64,000 bases of DNA from Enterocytospora artemiae (lineage: Eukaryota > Microsporidia), in NCBI GenBank assembly GCA_038659295.1, contig JASNGC010000003.1, positions 744,001 to 808,000 of the forward strand. The letters are read 5' to 3'. The position numbers were made by a program, and so were the translations under genes. The notes below the pieces were generated by a model that saw nothing but the letters and a program-made list of their open reading frames with translations, did not search any database and had not been told where the DNA came from. The stretch's first letter is position 1, and the number at the start of each line of letters is the position of its first letter. Shown here in pieces: positions 28,031 to 39,500 of the stretch.

Positions 28031-29902
28031 ATGCTTAATAGATTTGTACTTGAAAATTGTACTGATCCAAATGAACTCGCTGAGGAATACAGGAATACCA
28101 TGGGGTTGTTTAAGGAGTCTGAGGAATGCATCAATATTTTTCTCATTAAACTAGTTGAGATGAAAGATTCTGACTTAATCATAGAAGTTTTAAACAGAGA
28201 ACTTATTGATACCGAAAATAGTCAAGCAAACTATCTGCAAAACTATTGTACACTTGTTGACTGCATTACTAAGGTTACGGAAACCATAAAGAATCCAACC
28301 TTTTTTACTCTTCTTTCAGAGCTATTTTTGCAAATTAAGTTTGATACTGAATTTGAAACATTCAATAATTTGAAATTTGTTGGTGGGCTGATCAGTCAAG
28401 CCCGGAGTTTGAAATTTCAAATTCATTCGTCTATATTCTTAGGATATTTTACTAAGATGATAGGTTTTGTAAGAGATGATCCAGAGATTTTTTTGAATAT
28501 GCTGTGCATTATCTCTAAGTATGATAAATCAGCAGGATTAAGACTGGAGGACATCTCTTTCTACAAAGAATGTGCCGAAATGAAAAATATTAGTGATTCT
28601 GAAATGCTGATAAAGCAAAAAATATTTAAAACAATTATGTGTGGTCATAGACTAATTCCACTTGCTGATTTAGAAATTCCGATGGTTTCTTCTGGAGGAG
28701 AATATGGAAATAATGACAATTTCTCAGAATGGGAAAGGCTGATTTGTTCTAAAAACTCATTTATTGAATTTGACATCAAGTTTGTGATCTTTTTAAAAAT
28801 GAACAATTTTAGCTTTGAAATTGTGAACGATGATAATTGCAAGCGATGGATTAAGGTTGGAAAGTATAATTTTATGGGCTTCTCAACTAAAGTATTCAAT
28901 TTAGTCAAAAGATATTCGAGTAAATCTCCTGTAGCTCCAGAGGATCTGGAACTAAAAAATCGAGATATGAGAAATTCATTTCAAGAAATATCTCTCAAAA
29001 CAGGGAAGGACTCCCAAATATCTGAGTTAAAAACAAATACTAGTAAGATAATATGCAAAACCCCCAAAATTGAATTTATCAATCGATTTTCACGCCCTTA
29101 TAAGAAGTTTAGAGCCATTTATGATGTTTTTAGAAATATAAAATATGATTGTAGTTACAAGGAAAGGAACGAGAACTTATACACCTCTTTTTTGGAGAGG
29201 AAGAGGATTCAAGAAAACGAACAGGAAATCATTAGGGACAATATGGAAAATATTGAATGCCTTCTGAATGAGCTGGAGCTAGAAATTGAAAAAGAAAAAC
29301 GGGCAAGGATTGAAGAGGCAGCTAAAATACGACAGCAAGAGGAAGAAAGGAGGGAGGAGGAGAAATTAAGGAATAGTTGGAAATACAATCAAGGTTCCAT
29401 TGACAAAAGTACCGTTTTTATTGATAAATATTCAAAAAGTGAGCCCGACCTGACCTATAATGGTAATAACTTTGCGTTGTCAGCAGAGGAAATGAAAAAG
29501 ATTTCCATTACGACCAAGGAGTTGTCTCGCAAACCTATTGCAGCAAAACAGACAAATGTACGCTCTGAAAAGTGGAAGTCTATTAAAACAGAGCCTGAGG
29601 AAGACAATGTCTACAGGCCTCCTTCATTTTCGGGCATCACATTTAGTTCTCCAGCGACTCATACCGAAAGATTGAAAGAGGATATTTATAGGCCTCCTAA
29701 GGAAACTTCCCATCAGTATTTCCATCATCAAGCAAACAATAAGACCAGTTCTTGTCAAAACCTTAATGTTCGACAAAAAGGATGGAATAGTGAGTCTTGG
29801 AAATCCAAATCTGCAGAGGAAAGCTCGACCTCATCTACTTGTTGTCAAATCAATTCTTCTACGTCCCATGAGGAACCTGATTCAACAGAGAATAAAAAAT
29901 AA
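28031..29902 (+). CDS. Unassigned 623-residue protein with charged coiled coil
   Basis: I do not recognise this protein. The first 200 residues are a helical array without known motif. Around residues 400-450 there is a long charged helix (ELELEIEKEKRARIEEAAKI, QQEEERREEE). The last 170 residues are polar, Ser- and Lys-rich and likely disordered, with a repeated YRPP motif near 541 and 562. The helical repeat plus charged helix faintly recalls translation initiation factor scaffolds, but I cannot support a name. ATG 28031 is used; a longer reading would need a TTG. Confidence 0.7.
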   Translation: MLNRFVLENCTDPNELAEEYRNTMGLFKESEECINIFLIKLVEMKDSDLIIEVLNRELIDTENSQANYLQNYCTLVDCITKVTETIKNPTFFTLLSELFLQIKFDTEFETFNNLKFVGGLISQARSLKFQIHSSIFLGYFTKMIGFVRDDPEIFLNMLCIISKYDKSAGLRLEDISFYKECAEMKNISDSEMLIKQKIFKTIMCGHRLIPLADLEIPMVSSGGEYGNNDNFSEWERLICSKNSFIEFDIKFVIFLKMNNFSFEIVNDDNCKRWIKVGKYNFMGFSTKVFNLVKRYSSKSPVAPEDLELKNRDMRNSFQEISLKTGKDSQISELKTNTSKIICKTPKIEFINRFSRPYKKFRAIYDVFRNIKYDCSYKERNENLYTSFLERKRIQENEQEIIRDNMENIECLLNELELEIEKEKRARIEEAAKIRQQEEERREEEKLRNSWKYNQGSIDKSTVFIDKYSKSEPDLTYNGNNFALSAEEMKKISITTKELSRKPIAAKQTNVRSEKWKSIKTEPEEDNVYRPPSFSGITFSSPATHTERLKEDIYRPPKETSHQYFHHQANNKTSSCQNLNVRQKGWNSESWKSKSAEESSTSSTCCQINSSTSHEEPDSTENKK

Positions 29903-30073
29903 AGAATAAATAGCAGCTCAGACTAAAAGCCATATGATTGTCCTGTTCTTTTAAATTCAAAATGTATTGTTTCATATTATTCAATAGCTGAGAGTTTTAG
30001 TGTAATGCTTTGGTAAGAAATAAGCAATTTTAGAATTGAGGAACATCATGTACTTGTGTCGAATAATATTTAA

Positions 30074-30724
30074 TTAAATTTTATTTGTATTTAGAATAGT
30101 TTTTTGGAGTTGTTTGCCACTAGACTGCAATATTGTTTTGTATACACCTTGTCCAAAAAACTGTCTTCCGGTTCTTGCTCCAAAAATGCCGAGGGCTCCT
30201 ATAATCAATAATATAAATATCACAGTTAGCATATGAGATAATCTTCTCTTCGGAACATACAGGTTTTTTTCAGGTGCCTTGAATTGAAAATTCACGCTGA
30301 GAGCATCCAAAGCGTCTTCTTGGAAAAATAGCTTGCTTCGGAACACATTTGATTCCAAAAAACTTATGTGATTCCCAATATATTCCGCACGCAGTGGTGT
30401 TTCACTATCATACCTCAACTTAAAGAAATTGACCTCACTGATATCTTTACCGTGAATAGGGTCCTTAAAATTCTTGATTCTAATCTTACGACCATCCGTA
30501 GAAATAACCATTTCGAAAACATATTTACAAAGTTGTTTGGCATCGTAGCAATAATACGATTGTGTATCTTCTTGGTTACAGTGAACTCTGGCAATAAAGT
30601 AATCCTGGCCTTTGGAATGGGAATCAAATATTAGGTCGGCAAAAGGTTTTTGTGTAAATGCTTCATTTTTCGCAGCATCTAGAGCACACCTATTGGTGCC
30701 GCTTTTCTCTAGAACATATACCAT
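30074..30724 (-). CDS. Unassigned protein with single C-terminal-half transmembrane segment
   Basis: The 216-residue protein has a soluble cysteine-containing N-terminal domain of about 160 residues and one clear membrane helix (MLTVIFILLIIGALGIFGA) near residues 165-185. A short basic tail follows. There is no N-terminal signal peptide, so it is probably anchored with the N-terminus in the cytosol. The first in-frame ATG is at 30724; a longer frame would need a TTG. Function is unknown. Confidence 0.7.
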   Translation of the reverse strand: MVYVLEKSGTNRCALDAAKNEAFTQKPFADLIFDSHSKGQDYFIARVHCNQEDTQSYYCYDAKQLCKYVFEMVISTDGRKIRIKNFKDPIHGKDISEVNFFKLRYDSETPLRAEYIGNHISFLESNVFRSKLFFQEDALDALSVNFQFKAPEKNLYVPKRRLSHMLTVIFILLIIGALGIFGARTGRQFFGQGVYKTILQSSGKQLQKTILNTNKI

Positions 30725-30973
30725 AGTGAAACTCTCTTTTAGAAATTTATCTGAAAAACTATGAAACCGATGTTTTAACAACGGCCAATAAAATTTGAGA
30801 TAGGCTATATTTACTTTGTAAAAACAAATTTAGAAGTGTGATGTGTGGTTAGTAAATCAAAAATAAACTCATTTCATAAAAATCGTATTTCTTATGAAAA
30901 AATGCAAAGTGAGGTTTTACCATACTGCTCATTCGACTAAGTGTTCTTCAAAAAAATTTTCCTTTTTTTGACC

Positions 30974-32392
30974 ATGGAAAAAGATTTTGATAAGCTTACT
31001 ATTTCCGAGATTCGGGATATTTCACTACTAAAGGAGGTAGATGCAAGCAAAAGAGTCAAAGTCAGGGGTTTTGTGGATACTGTAAGAATCTTAAGCAAGG
31101 CAATTTTCTTTACGATTAGAGAGAGGCTTGAGACAATTCAATGTGTCTTGAGATTGGAGGCAAACCCAACTGAAAAGGATACGATAGCATTTCAACACCA
31201 CAAAAAGATCTCTGTGGAGAGCTTTGTGGAGGTTCTAGGTATTGTAAAGATTGCCCCAAAACCTGTTTTAAAATGCACTCAACAAAAAATTGAAGTGGAT
31301 ATTGAGAAAATATGTGTTCTCGGACCAGTCACAGAGAATTTACCGTTTTCTTTAAAAGATGCTTCTGAATGTGGAAAAACTTCCTCTGACGAACATAGCC
31401 GTTCCAAAGTAGGATATAATCTAAGATTAGATAATAGATTTTTGGATTTAAGGATTCCATCTACTGCTTCTATTGTGCGTGTTCTAGATAGTGTGATGTT
31501 TTCGTTCAGAGAGTTTTTAAGAAAAAATGATTTCATAGAAATTAAAACAACAAAGATTATTCAGTCTGGATCTGAAGGTGGTGCAAATCTGTTTAGTGTG
31601 TCATTCTTTGATAAAACAGCATATCTAGCCCAAAGTCCTCAACTATATAAGCAAATGGCTATTATTGGTGGGTTAAAGAGGGTTTATGAGATTGGACATG
31701 TTTATAGGGCTGAAGTTTCGAATATCAATCGATACCTGAGCGAATTCACAGGCTTGGACTTGGAAATGGAAGTTGATGGCACGTACATCGATACAATAAA
31801 ATTCATCTATGCCCTTTTTGTACATATATTTGATCATATCAAAACAGAGAGAATCCGTGAACTGGAAATTATCAGAGAGTATCGGCCATTTGAGGATTTA
31901 AAATATTCAAAAGAGGCATGCATTATTGACCATTCTGAGGCTATTGATATGTTGAGGAAAGAGGGAATAGACATCGGGTACAACGATGACTTTAGTAGGG
32001 AAAATGAAAGAGTTTTAGGAGGGCTAATGAAGAAAAAACATGATACTGATTTTTTTGTAGTAAAAGACTATCCAGCAGAAGCTAGACCATTTTATACTTA
32101 TGTGTGTAAAGATACTGGAAAAACTAGATCATATGATTTTATCATGCGTGGTGAGGAAATTTTGTCTGGTGCTCAGAGACAGAGTGATTATGATTTATTA
32201 AGGGCCGCTATTGTTGAAAAAGGAATTTCTGTTGATTCTTTGCAAAACTATTTAGAGCCGTTTAAGTTTGGTGCTCCACCTCATGCTGGTTGTGGAATAG
32301 GTCTTGAGCGTGTGATGAAATCTTATTTTAATTTTGATGATATTAGATATTTTTCACTCTTCCCAAGAGATCCAAACAGGTTATATCCATGA
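30974..32392 (+). CDS. DPS1: Aspartyl-tRNA synthetase, cytosolic
   Basis: The 472-residue class II synthetase has an N-terminal OB-fold anticodon-binding domain (VKVRGFVDTVR, residues about 25-120). Motif 1 lies near FIEIKTTKIIQSGSEGGANLF. Motif 2 follows with VYRAEVSNINRYLSEFTGLD, where a Tyr replaces the usual His of RHL.EFT. Motif 3 is GCGIGLERV. The C-terminal SLFPRDPNRLYP is diagnostic for AspRS rather than AsnRS, which lacks the Arg-Asp-Pro. The N-terminal helical extension of yeast AspRS is short. The ATG at 30974 follows ACC; upstream frame would need a GTG. Confidence 0.95.
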   Translation: MEKDFDKLTISEIRDISLLKEVDASKRVKVRGFVDTVRILSKAIFFTIRERLETIQCVLRLEANPTEKDTIAFQHHKKISVESFVEVLGIVKIAPKPVLKCTQQKIEVDIEKICVLGPVTENLPFSLKDASECGKTSSDEHSRSKVGYNLRLDNRFLDLRIPSTASIVRVLDSVMFSFREFLRKNDFIEIKTTKIIQSGSEGGANLFSVSFFDKTAYLAQSPQLYKQMAIIGGLKRVYEIGHVYRAEVSNINRYLSEFTGLDLEMEVDGTYIDTIKFIYALFVHIFDHIKTERIRELEIIREYRPFEDLKYSKEACIIDHSEAIDMLRKEGIDIGYNDDFSRENERVLGGLMKKKHDTDFFVVKDYPAEARPFYTYVCKDTGKTRSYDFIMRGEEILSGAQRQSDYDLLRAAIVEKGISVDSLQNYLEPFKFGAPPHAGCGIGLERVMKSYFNFDDIRYFSLFPRDPNRLYP

Positions 32393-32886
32393 ATAAAAGT
32401 TCATTCAGTTTCAGCCAATATTGATTATAGACATCTAGACTTATCTAATTGGTATTTAGAATTTTTTTATTGAATCCCCTAGTTTGATGATACACTTCTC
32501 TAAGGATGATAGATAGCTAACTGACCATTCTAGAAGTATTTCTATAATCAAAAAGACATCTTGGATCGTTTAGATCTTACCTTAGCCTTTTAAATTCAAA
32601 TCCCCATTCATAATTTGGTGGCATTAATATTCTTTTACTACCATTTTGTGCTATAGGCTTTAATACTTTTGCTTATTTCCATATTTGGAAAGTTATTAAA
32701 TCAGAATTTTTCTTACAAAACATTTTTAATTTAGATCTGATTGTATCAGGTTAGTTAGAATATCAACAAATCACATGCGCTAGCCAATCAGATGTTTCGT
32801 ACTACTATTTAATATGCATTTTAAAACAAAAATTTTCATACGTTGGATCAAATTTTTTATTAAAAAAATTCAATTCAGTTGAGGGG
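32393..32886. other. AT-rich intergenic region
   Basis: This 494-bp stretch lies between AspRS and the homeodomain gene. No gene is seen. Confidence 0.4.
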
Positions 32887-34077
32887 ATGGTTTTTAAAAA
32901 TGAAAATATTAATAAATCAAAATTAAACTCAAAGCCTTCGAAGGATAGATCTAAAAGCAGCTTAAAGAGTTTTAATGGGAAAGTGATTGAAAATGGAAAT
33001 AGTAGTTATCTACGCAATTTTAATCCAATTGTTTCAAACATGCTAGATATTGAGCAAAAAGTTGCTAATGATGAAACAATCTATGTTGACGTCACAAAAT
33101 ACAATCAATCGAATGACCAGAAGAAACCTATGTTTGAAACAATGGACCATTTTAACTCAAATCAATTAAATTCCCCCTTAAAAAACCTGTCTGAATATCA
33201 AATATCGAATTCCCAAGGGTTTAATGATCCCGGAGAATACGTATCAAATTTAGAAAAAAGATTAAAGCAGGGTATTGCACCTGAAATTAACCATTCAGGA
33301 GATTGGATCAACCAAACATCAAATTTTGATTTAAATAATCATTCATTTGGGCTTAGTTCTAACCCCGAAAGCTGCAATTCAAATCAGTTTGCAAAGCTAG
33401 AGGAGTCTCGCCGTAATACAAGACGTAGGACTACTATAGCCCAGCTCAATACACTGGAAACTATTGCCGAGACTATTCTAAAACCAGACAAATCAACCAG
33501 ATTACGCTTATCAAATGAGTTGGGAATGTCTCAACGCCAGGTGCAAATTTGGTTTCAGAACAGGCGAGCCAAGATAAAGAAGCTTGCACATGAAACTAAA
33601 GTTCAACAACATACCGCACCAAAGCTTTATCCTGATAAATCTGGAAATTCTGTGGTTGAATATAATAGACAAAGTTTTTATAAGCTCCAAAAATATTCGA
33701 AAACCAATAGAAAGCAATTGTGCGAAGATAGAAAGTATACCGGCATAACCAATCAGCAAGCCGTTGGATTGAAGCTATTTGACCATGCAGTTCATAAAAA
33801 TGAGTCGATAGGATATGGATACTTCTGTGATGAATCTAATGAAAAGTGTTTTGAATACACCGCAGAAATTCCATCCAATCTTGCAGCAAAGGCACAAAAG
33901 GAGTCTGACACCTTTTACGACCACCAAGACTCACTTCTTAACCACGGCTTTCATCGCTATCAATCAATATTGCCGCAGTCATTTAATAGGATGAGCTTTT
34001 ATACCCCAGAAAATCATCAGTTTGAAAAGCCTTTTGAATCAAATTTGTCCGATTCAGACAGATTAGAGAGAAAATAA
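32887..34077 (+). CDS. Homeodomain transcription factor
   Basis: The 396-residue protein has a homeodomain at about residues 176-236. The N-terminal arm is RRNTRRRTT, helix 1 is LNTLETIAE, and the recognition helix is SQRQVQIWFQNRRAKIKK with WFQNRR at 222-227. The flanks are Asn- and Ser-rich and likely disordered. Microsporidia carry several homeodomain genes, some in mating-type-like pairs; no HMG-box or second homeodomain partner lies next to it here. GGGG directly precedes the ATG, the other triplet type noted at microsporidian starts. Confidence 0.93.
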   Translation: MVFKNENINKSKLNSKPSKDRSKSSLKSFNGKVIENGNSSYLRNFNPIVSNMLDIEQKVANDETIYVDVTKYNQSNDQKKPMFETMDHFNSNQLNSPLKNLSEYQISNSQGFNDPGEYVSNLEKRLKQGIAPEINHSGDWINQTSNFDLNNHSFGLSSNPESCNSNQFAKLEESRRNTRRRTTIAQLNTLETIAETILKPDKSTRLRLSNELGMSQRQVQIWFQNRRAKIKKLAHETKVQQHTAPKLYPDKSGNSVVEYNRQSFYKLQKYSKTNRKQLCEDRKYTGITNQQAVGLKLFDHAVHKNESIGYGYFCDESNEKCFEYTAEIPSNLAAKAQKESDTFYDHQDSLLNHGFHRYQSILPQSFNRMSFYTPENHQFEKPFESNLSDSDRLERK

Positions 34078-34216
34078 ATTATGAGTAATATTTAATTACT
34101 TGGTTGAAATTGGTTTGGCTCACAAGTTTTTGGCTTAAAATTCACACCAATTTACAGTGAATGTATACTTTATGTAGTTAATTTCTATTTAATTCTTGTA
34201 TGGTAGGGTATATAAT

Positions 34217-35905
34217 CTACAAGTCAAAAGTTCCAGGCTCAGAATCCTTTTTCTTTCTGTTAAAAAAGCCGAAAACTCTTTCAAACCCTTTATTAATCTT
34301 TTCAAAATCCGATAAATTGAATATGCCTTGGTCTTCATCAATACTCTCAGGAGATATCTGCTGTATCTCCGGATTTGGTAACAGTAGATCGGTATCTTCT
34401 TTTTCATCTATTTTTGAATCATTAAGTTCAAAAAATTCTACACTATTCTTTTGGTCATTTAGATTTATAAAGTATTTGATGTATTTTCCTAGGTATTCTA
34501 TTAAAAACTCATCAATGTTGTCTGTAAAGGACTTTTCCTCGACAAGAATGCGTCGAAGCGCAATTAAATCCATAAGATTCTTTTGATTAACAACGGTTTT
34601 GTTGTAAATAATCAAAAGAAATCGGATTAGTTGTATTTTAAGCTCTTCTTGTGAATTAATATGTTTTCCAATGTCGGCTTCTCTAACAAGCATTAACCAA
34701 TCTTCATAATAATCTATTTCCTCCAGTTTAATATTTTCATTAGAAACACAGATTAAAAACAAAATTAGATTGACTGAATCTGGAAAACAGCTTGGGATAT
34801 TATCTATATCTGGTGTAAATCCAAGGCAGAATCTGATGGCTCCCAATTTGTTAATATTATGGAGGTTTTTATTAAAGTTTAACTGATTCCCTAGAGGCTC
34901 TGACTCGCAAAATGCTTGGTAATGATCATTCATTCCAACGGAATCCACCCTTCCCCAAGATTCTACCAAGCTACCACAATAATAATCGCTCTCAATATCC
35001 TGAATACTAATGATATTTGATTTTATAAAATTGTCTACAGCAATCCGAATGTTTTTGCCATTATCTTTGCAAATCTTGTAGACAATATTGTATTTTTTAT
35101 GTTCTACGGCTGGACTTAATAGTTTAATGAACATGTTCTGAATGTTTTTGATATTTGTATTGTTGAAATTTAATAGAATTTCAACAATGCTCCAGAAAAA
35201 TGAGTTCGCATTTTTACCCTGTAGACGATAATATATTTTGTTTTCAACAAAATAGTTTTGATTGATTATACTATCGTTTAAAAGGTTTTCTAGCAATGTT
35301 AAATCCTTTATGTTTTCCAGCAAAATTTTCTCGAAAAATCCCTCGAAAGACAATCTATCCTTAACTGATTTACAGTTTATCAACCCAAGTAACGTTCTTT
35401 TATTTGTGTCTTCTTCCATTTCAAGGTAATTTGTCGTGATAAAATCAACTACATCATCTTCCAATGTCGATTTCTCAGTTGGAATATTATTTATTCCACT
35501 ATTGTCTGCAGAATGATGACTGACTTGGGAGAGATATTTAAGTTTGGTGATTTCTTCAACAATCAACCCGGTTAAATTCATTACTTCTATTAATCGAACA
35601 GTTTCATCCTTTTTTAGCTGAAATATTCTTTTATAATTTTGTTTATTTCGAAATAGAATTTCAGAAAACTCTGATCTCAGATTGGTACTCATAACAATTT
35701 CTATAATTTTAAATTGTACTTCTCTCTCATCCATTTCAAAGAGACTATTAAACACCTCTTTAAGGCAAAACGTACCTACGGCTATTGGATCTTCCAATAT
35801 ATGTGAATATATCTCCTGAATGGTTTCAAGTTTATCCTCATCATAGCTTGATGTTTCCAGTCTATTGGCAAGGATAAGGAGCTGGTCATCAAGGGTAGCA
35901 GTCAT
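34217..35905 (-). CDS. Helical-repeat protein, possibly Uso1/p115-like tether
   Basis: The 562-residue protein is predicted all-helical in residues 1-480. The start (LLILANRLETSSYDEDKLE, then VGTFCLKEVFNSL) resembles the armadillo head of Uso1/p115, where R..SST..DDR is followed by a VG. motif and L..LL. The C-terminal 80 residues are acidic and polar and end in a basic Phe-rich stretch. No long coiled coil follows, so a Uso1 orthologue would lack its tail. CCC lies four bases before the ATG. The identity is tentative. Confidence 0.4.
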   Translation of the reverse strand: MTATLDDQLLILANRLETSSYDEDKLETIQEIYSHILEDPIAVGTFCLKEVFNSLFEMDEREVQFKIIEIVMSTNLRSEFSEILFRNKQNYKRIFQLKKDETVRLIEVMNLTGLIVEEITKLKYLSQVSHHSADNSGINNIPTEKSTLEDDVVDFITTNYLEMEEDTNKRTLLGLINCKSVKDRLSFEGFFEKILLENIKDLTLLENLLNDSIINQNYFVENKIYYRLQGKNANSFFWSIVEILLNFNNTNIKNIQNMFIKLLSPAVEHKKYNIVYKICKDNGKNIRIAVDNFIKSNIISIQDIESDYYCGSLVESWGRVDSVGMNDHYQAFCESEPLGNQLNFNKNLHNINKLGAIRFCLGFTPDIDNIPSCFPDSVNLILFLICVSNENIKLEEIDYYEDWLMLVREADIGKHINSQEELKIQLIRFLLIIYNKTVVNQKNLMDLIALRRILVEEKSFTDNIDEFLIEYLGKYIKYFINLNDQKNSVEFFELNDSKIDEKEDTDLLLPNPEIQQISPESIDEDQGIFNLSDFEKINKGFERVFGFFNRKKKDSEPGTFDL

Positions 35906-36566
35906 TTAAGGGTTGACTATGATTTTAATTGTAAAACTATCCATAAAATATCCGATTGTCTTTGACCATAGTGGGTTTTCGATATATTATAAAATGAAAA
36001 ACATATATTGATGATTTACCAGAAGTTTTAAACATAAAGATACTGTAAATTAATAGTTATAAATAATGCTATATTGATTAAAAGACTTGTAAACAGCCAT
36101 ATAGTACAAAAAGATTGTATTTCTGAAAAAATCTAAATAATTGATAGCAATACTCCAAACAAAAGCTTTGAAGGCCAAAATCAGAGAAATATTATCAATA
36201 TAGATTGGCAACAAAGTCAGATAAATAACTTTAATGTAAAAATGGCCTCATTATGGGATTACCTGATGTGTAGTATCCCAATTGAAAACAAATCAACTGT
36301 TCCTCCTCCAAGTTTTTGCATATGCATGCTTTACAAAACACTCCTCCTATATATCTAATATATTGAATTAATCTATCAGAAAAGTTACTAGTGCTCAGTA
36401 TACTTTCATCATTTCCATAAAAATCTGCTGGCCAATAGATATTTTAGTGTGTAATTAATAATCATACCATCTCCAATTAGACTGCCTTTCAATTTTCTGC
36501 TTAATATTATGGAATATAAATAGTTTTTCGTTGAGGATAGTAATGGCATGAATAATACGAAATACT
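35906..36566. other. AT-rich intergenic region
   Basis: This 661-bp stretch lies between two minus-strand genes. No coding frame or RNA is recognised. Confidence 0.4.
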
Positions 36567-39500
36567 TTATTCACTTAATGATTTTAAAATACTTTTTATG
36601 CTATTTTTTGGAATATACTTTGGATTTACAAACTTCGTGTGGTTTCTTGCAATATCAACCTCAGGAATTGTTGGATTTGGCTCTCCAATAAACTTTTCCA
36701 TTGATCTATCTGAGATACTCAGGTTGGTTCGCAGAGAACTACTTAATTTCACAAACTTATTTTGGGAATTAGTAAATTTCTCATAATTATTATCTCCACT
36801 AGATAATTTTAATTCCTTAATAAAATCACTATTGTCTGTCACCATAATTACTGCAGACTTTTGGGCATCATTAAGATAGAAGCATTCATCTATTAACTCA
36901 AGATTATACTTTGCAGAAATTATTGTCGATATTTTCACTGCTTCTGTAATGTGTGCCAATGAAATATTCCAATCTACAAATCCAAATCTAAAACAACACT
37001 TTCCTATCTCCCCTAAGTTATATGAGATCTGCGCACATCTATTAAAAGTCATAAAATTTTTCTTAATGAGTAATGAGTTAAATGCAATACAGTCGGTATA
37101 ACTCAAGGCATATGAAAGTATAGCCCTTATAAAGTTGTCTGGAATGTAGTAAAAGGTACAGATATCCATAATCTTCTCTAACCTCTTGACAAAGTCTCTA
37201 ATTGAGGAGCCTACAAAAATGTTCTTCAACAGAGACTCCTTTATTACGGCAGCAACCCCAGTACTAGTGCGCAATTCCTTAATCTCTTGGTGCTCCAAAA
37301 TAGAGTCTGGAAGACAGCTCTTTATAAACTCCTTAATTGATGAGCAAAATGTCAAGAATGTCGTGTTAATCAATTCGTCAAACAGACCTGGGATATCAGA
37401 TTGGCTACTATCGATATTGGCACGCTGAATCATTATGGCCTTCAGTTCTATAAGGTTGCTCAGCATAAATCCATTCTTACAAATTGTATTTTTAACGGAG
37501 CTAGATGTAATACCATTCCACAGATTATCAACTACAGTTCGAATATTTTCCAAATATAATTCCATTCCCAATTTATCGGAAATGTGGACAATACAGTTCG
37601 CGAGAGAGACTATTTCATCTCGTGGAATATCTGACGAGCTATACTTTGGATTTAAATAACTAGGGTAGTGGTCTAAGTAGAGATTGATGATACAGTGAAA
37701 TATATTGGCACTAGAGATCAATTCAATGGAATCTGTTGATGCTTCATCTTCCAGTAATCGAAGAGATTCACCCTGTCTATTTTCGGTTTGGCGAAGTCTT
37801 TCCGTTTGAATTTTATATTTTTGTTGTAAAATATCGTGAGAATGAAGTAATTTTGTATATAATTTGGCGTAGTCAATATTAGATTGACTTTTCTCTCTCT
37901 CCTGACATTTCATGCAGCTTATGGAAAACGATTTGTACTTTTCTAATTGCTTCATTAAGTCAGAATTTGAATTTTTATCAGATCCTAAATTGTAACAATC
38001 AATAATTCTTTGATTTGTATTCCTGGATGGCGACTTAATATCAGTTGGGCCATCATTATGATGTGTAAAAGAACTACTAGTAACCTTCGATGAGTCTTTT
38101 CTGTATGATGAAAAATCAATTGTACAAGTTTTATCAGATAAATGCAGCGTATCAGCAGAGTTATGATCTATATGGATATCTAGCTCACAAATAGAGTCTG
38201 ACTCGGAAATAGCATCAAGATTTGACTGAATACTGTCTTTCCTAATTTTCCGATTAAATTTACTGACGGCATATTGTATGATCTCATACATTCGTCTATT
38301 TTCATTTTCAATCTTGAACTCTAGCTTTTGTAACTCGTTTTCTAGAAACTTTAAGGTCGAGTTATTAAAGAAATACCTATTCTTGCCTGTTTTGACACCG
38401 ATTTTCTCCATATCATCAATTACAGAATGATACCTAAGATGAAATTGCTCTTTATACATCGAGCGGGGATACATTATCTTACTCAACTGAATAGACTGTA
38501 AAATTCCGTTAGCAGTAAGTTGCCGTAGAACAACATCTTCTTCAAAGACCATAGGCAATTGGCTATTATTTGGCTTGATGCACTTGATATACTTGATAGT
38601 TGTCTTATTTAGAATGTCAAATAGTTTTAATAAATTGCTTCTAAAATTGACGACAATATTTGAGGAACGAGTGGTTGTCGTTAGCAGGATATTTGCAATA
38701 CTCCAAGGGAAGGAAAATTTGTAATTTGGAATTTTGTTTGATATACAGGTATTTAAATTCTTTGTTCGTTCAGAATTCTTCTCAATAAAATCTGCCAGGT
38801 CATATTCCACTTCACCCGCAAAGTGAGTCAGTAACATTTTGTTACATATTTTTTCCGGATTATCCAGTAATTTCGATATTTTAATCGAAAGATTTGCCAC
38901 ACTCCCTGTCAAAAATGCCTCTTCAGAAACTAAGTCCACAATTCCGCCTCTCTCTTCTATCAGGGGGATTATAGAAGATTTAATAGAGGATATACCATCA
39001 GTATTACAGCCAATAAGCCCTTTATCTGCAGTATAGTGGGAATCATTAGCTACGCCATCTTCTTCAAAAATTCGTTGCTGCTCTTTGAACGTCCTATTAA
39101 CAAACTCATCATAAATCTTTTCATTACACCAGTTTATGCAAAACTGATCCAAACCATTCCGATCAAAATTCTCAAATCCAAATATATCAAGGATGTTTAG
39201 AGAAATATTAGGTCTCTGATAAATTGCTTGCATTCCGAACTCATGGCTTTGCTTTTTTTCAGAATAATTGTTTAAATATGTGTTTAAATTCTCAAGAATA
39301 TATTCAAACACAGTGGAATATATTAGTTTTGCAAGGGAGTCTCTATAAACAATAGAATCGCTTTTGGTCAATTTCACTCGAATAACCTCATCTTTAACCT
39401 TTATTTCCCTAAAGAGAAGATAATCAGCCAATGTAGCTTCATCAATCTCAAATGCATTGAGAACTGAAGGATGCACTGAAATATGATTCTCAAAAATACC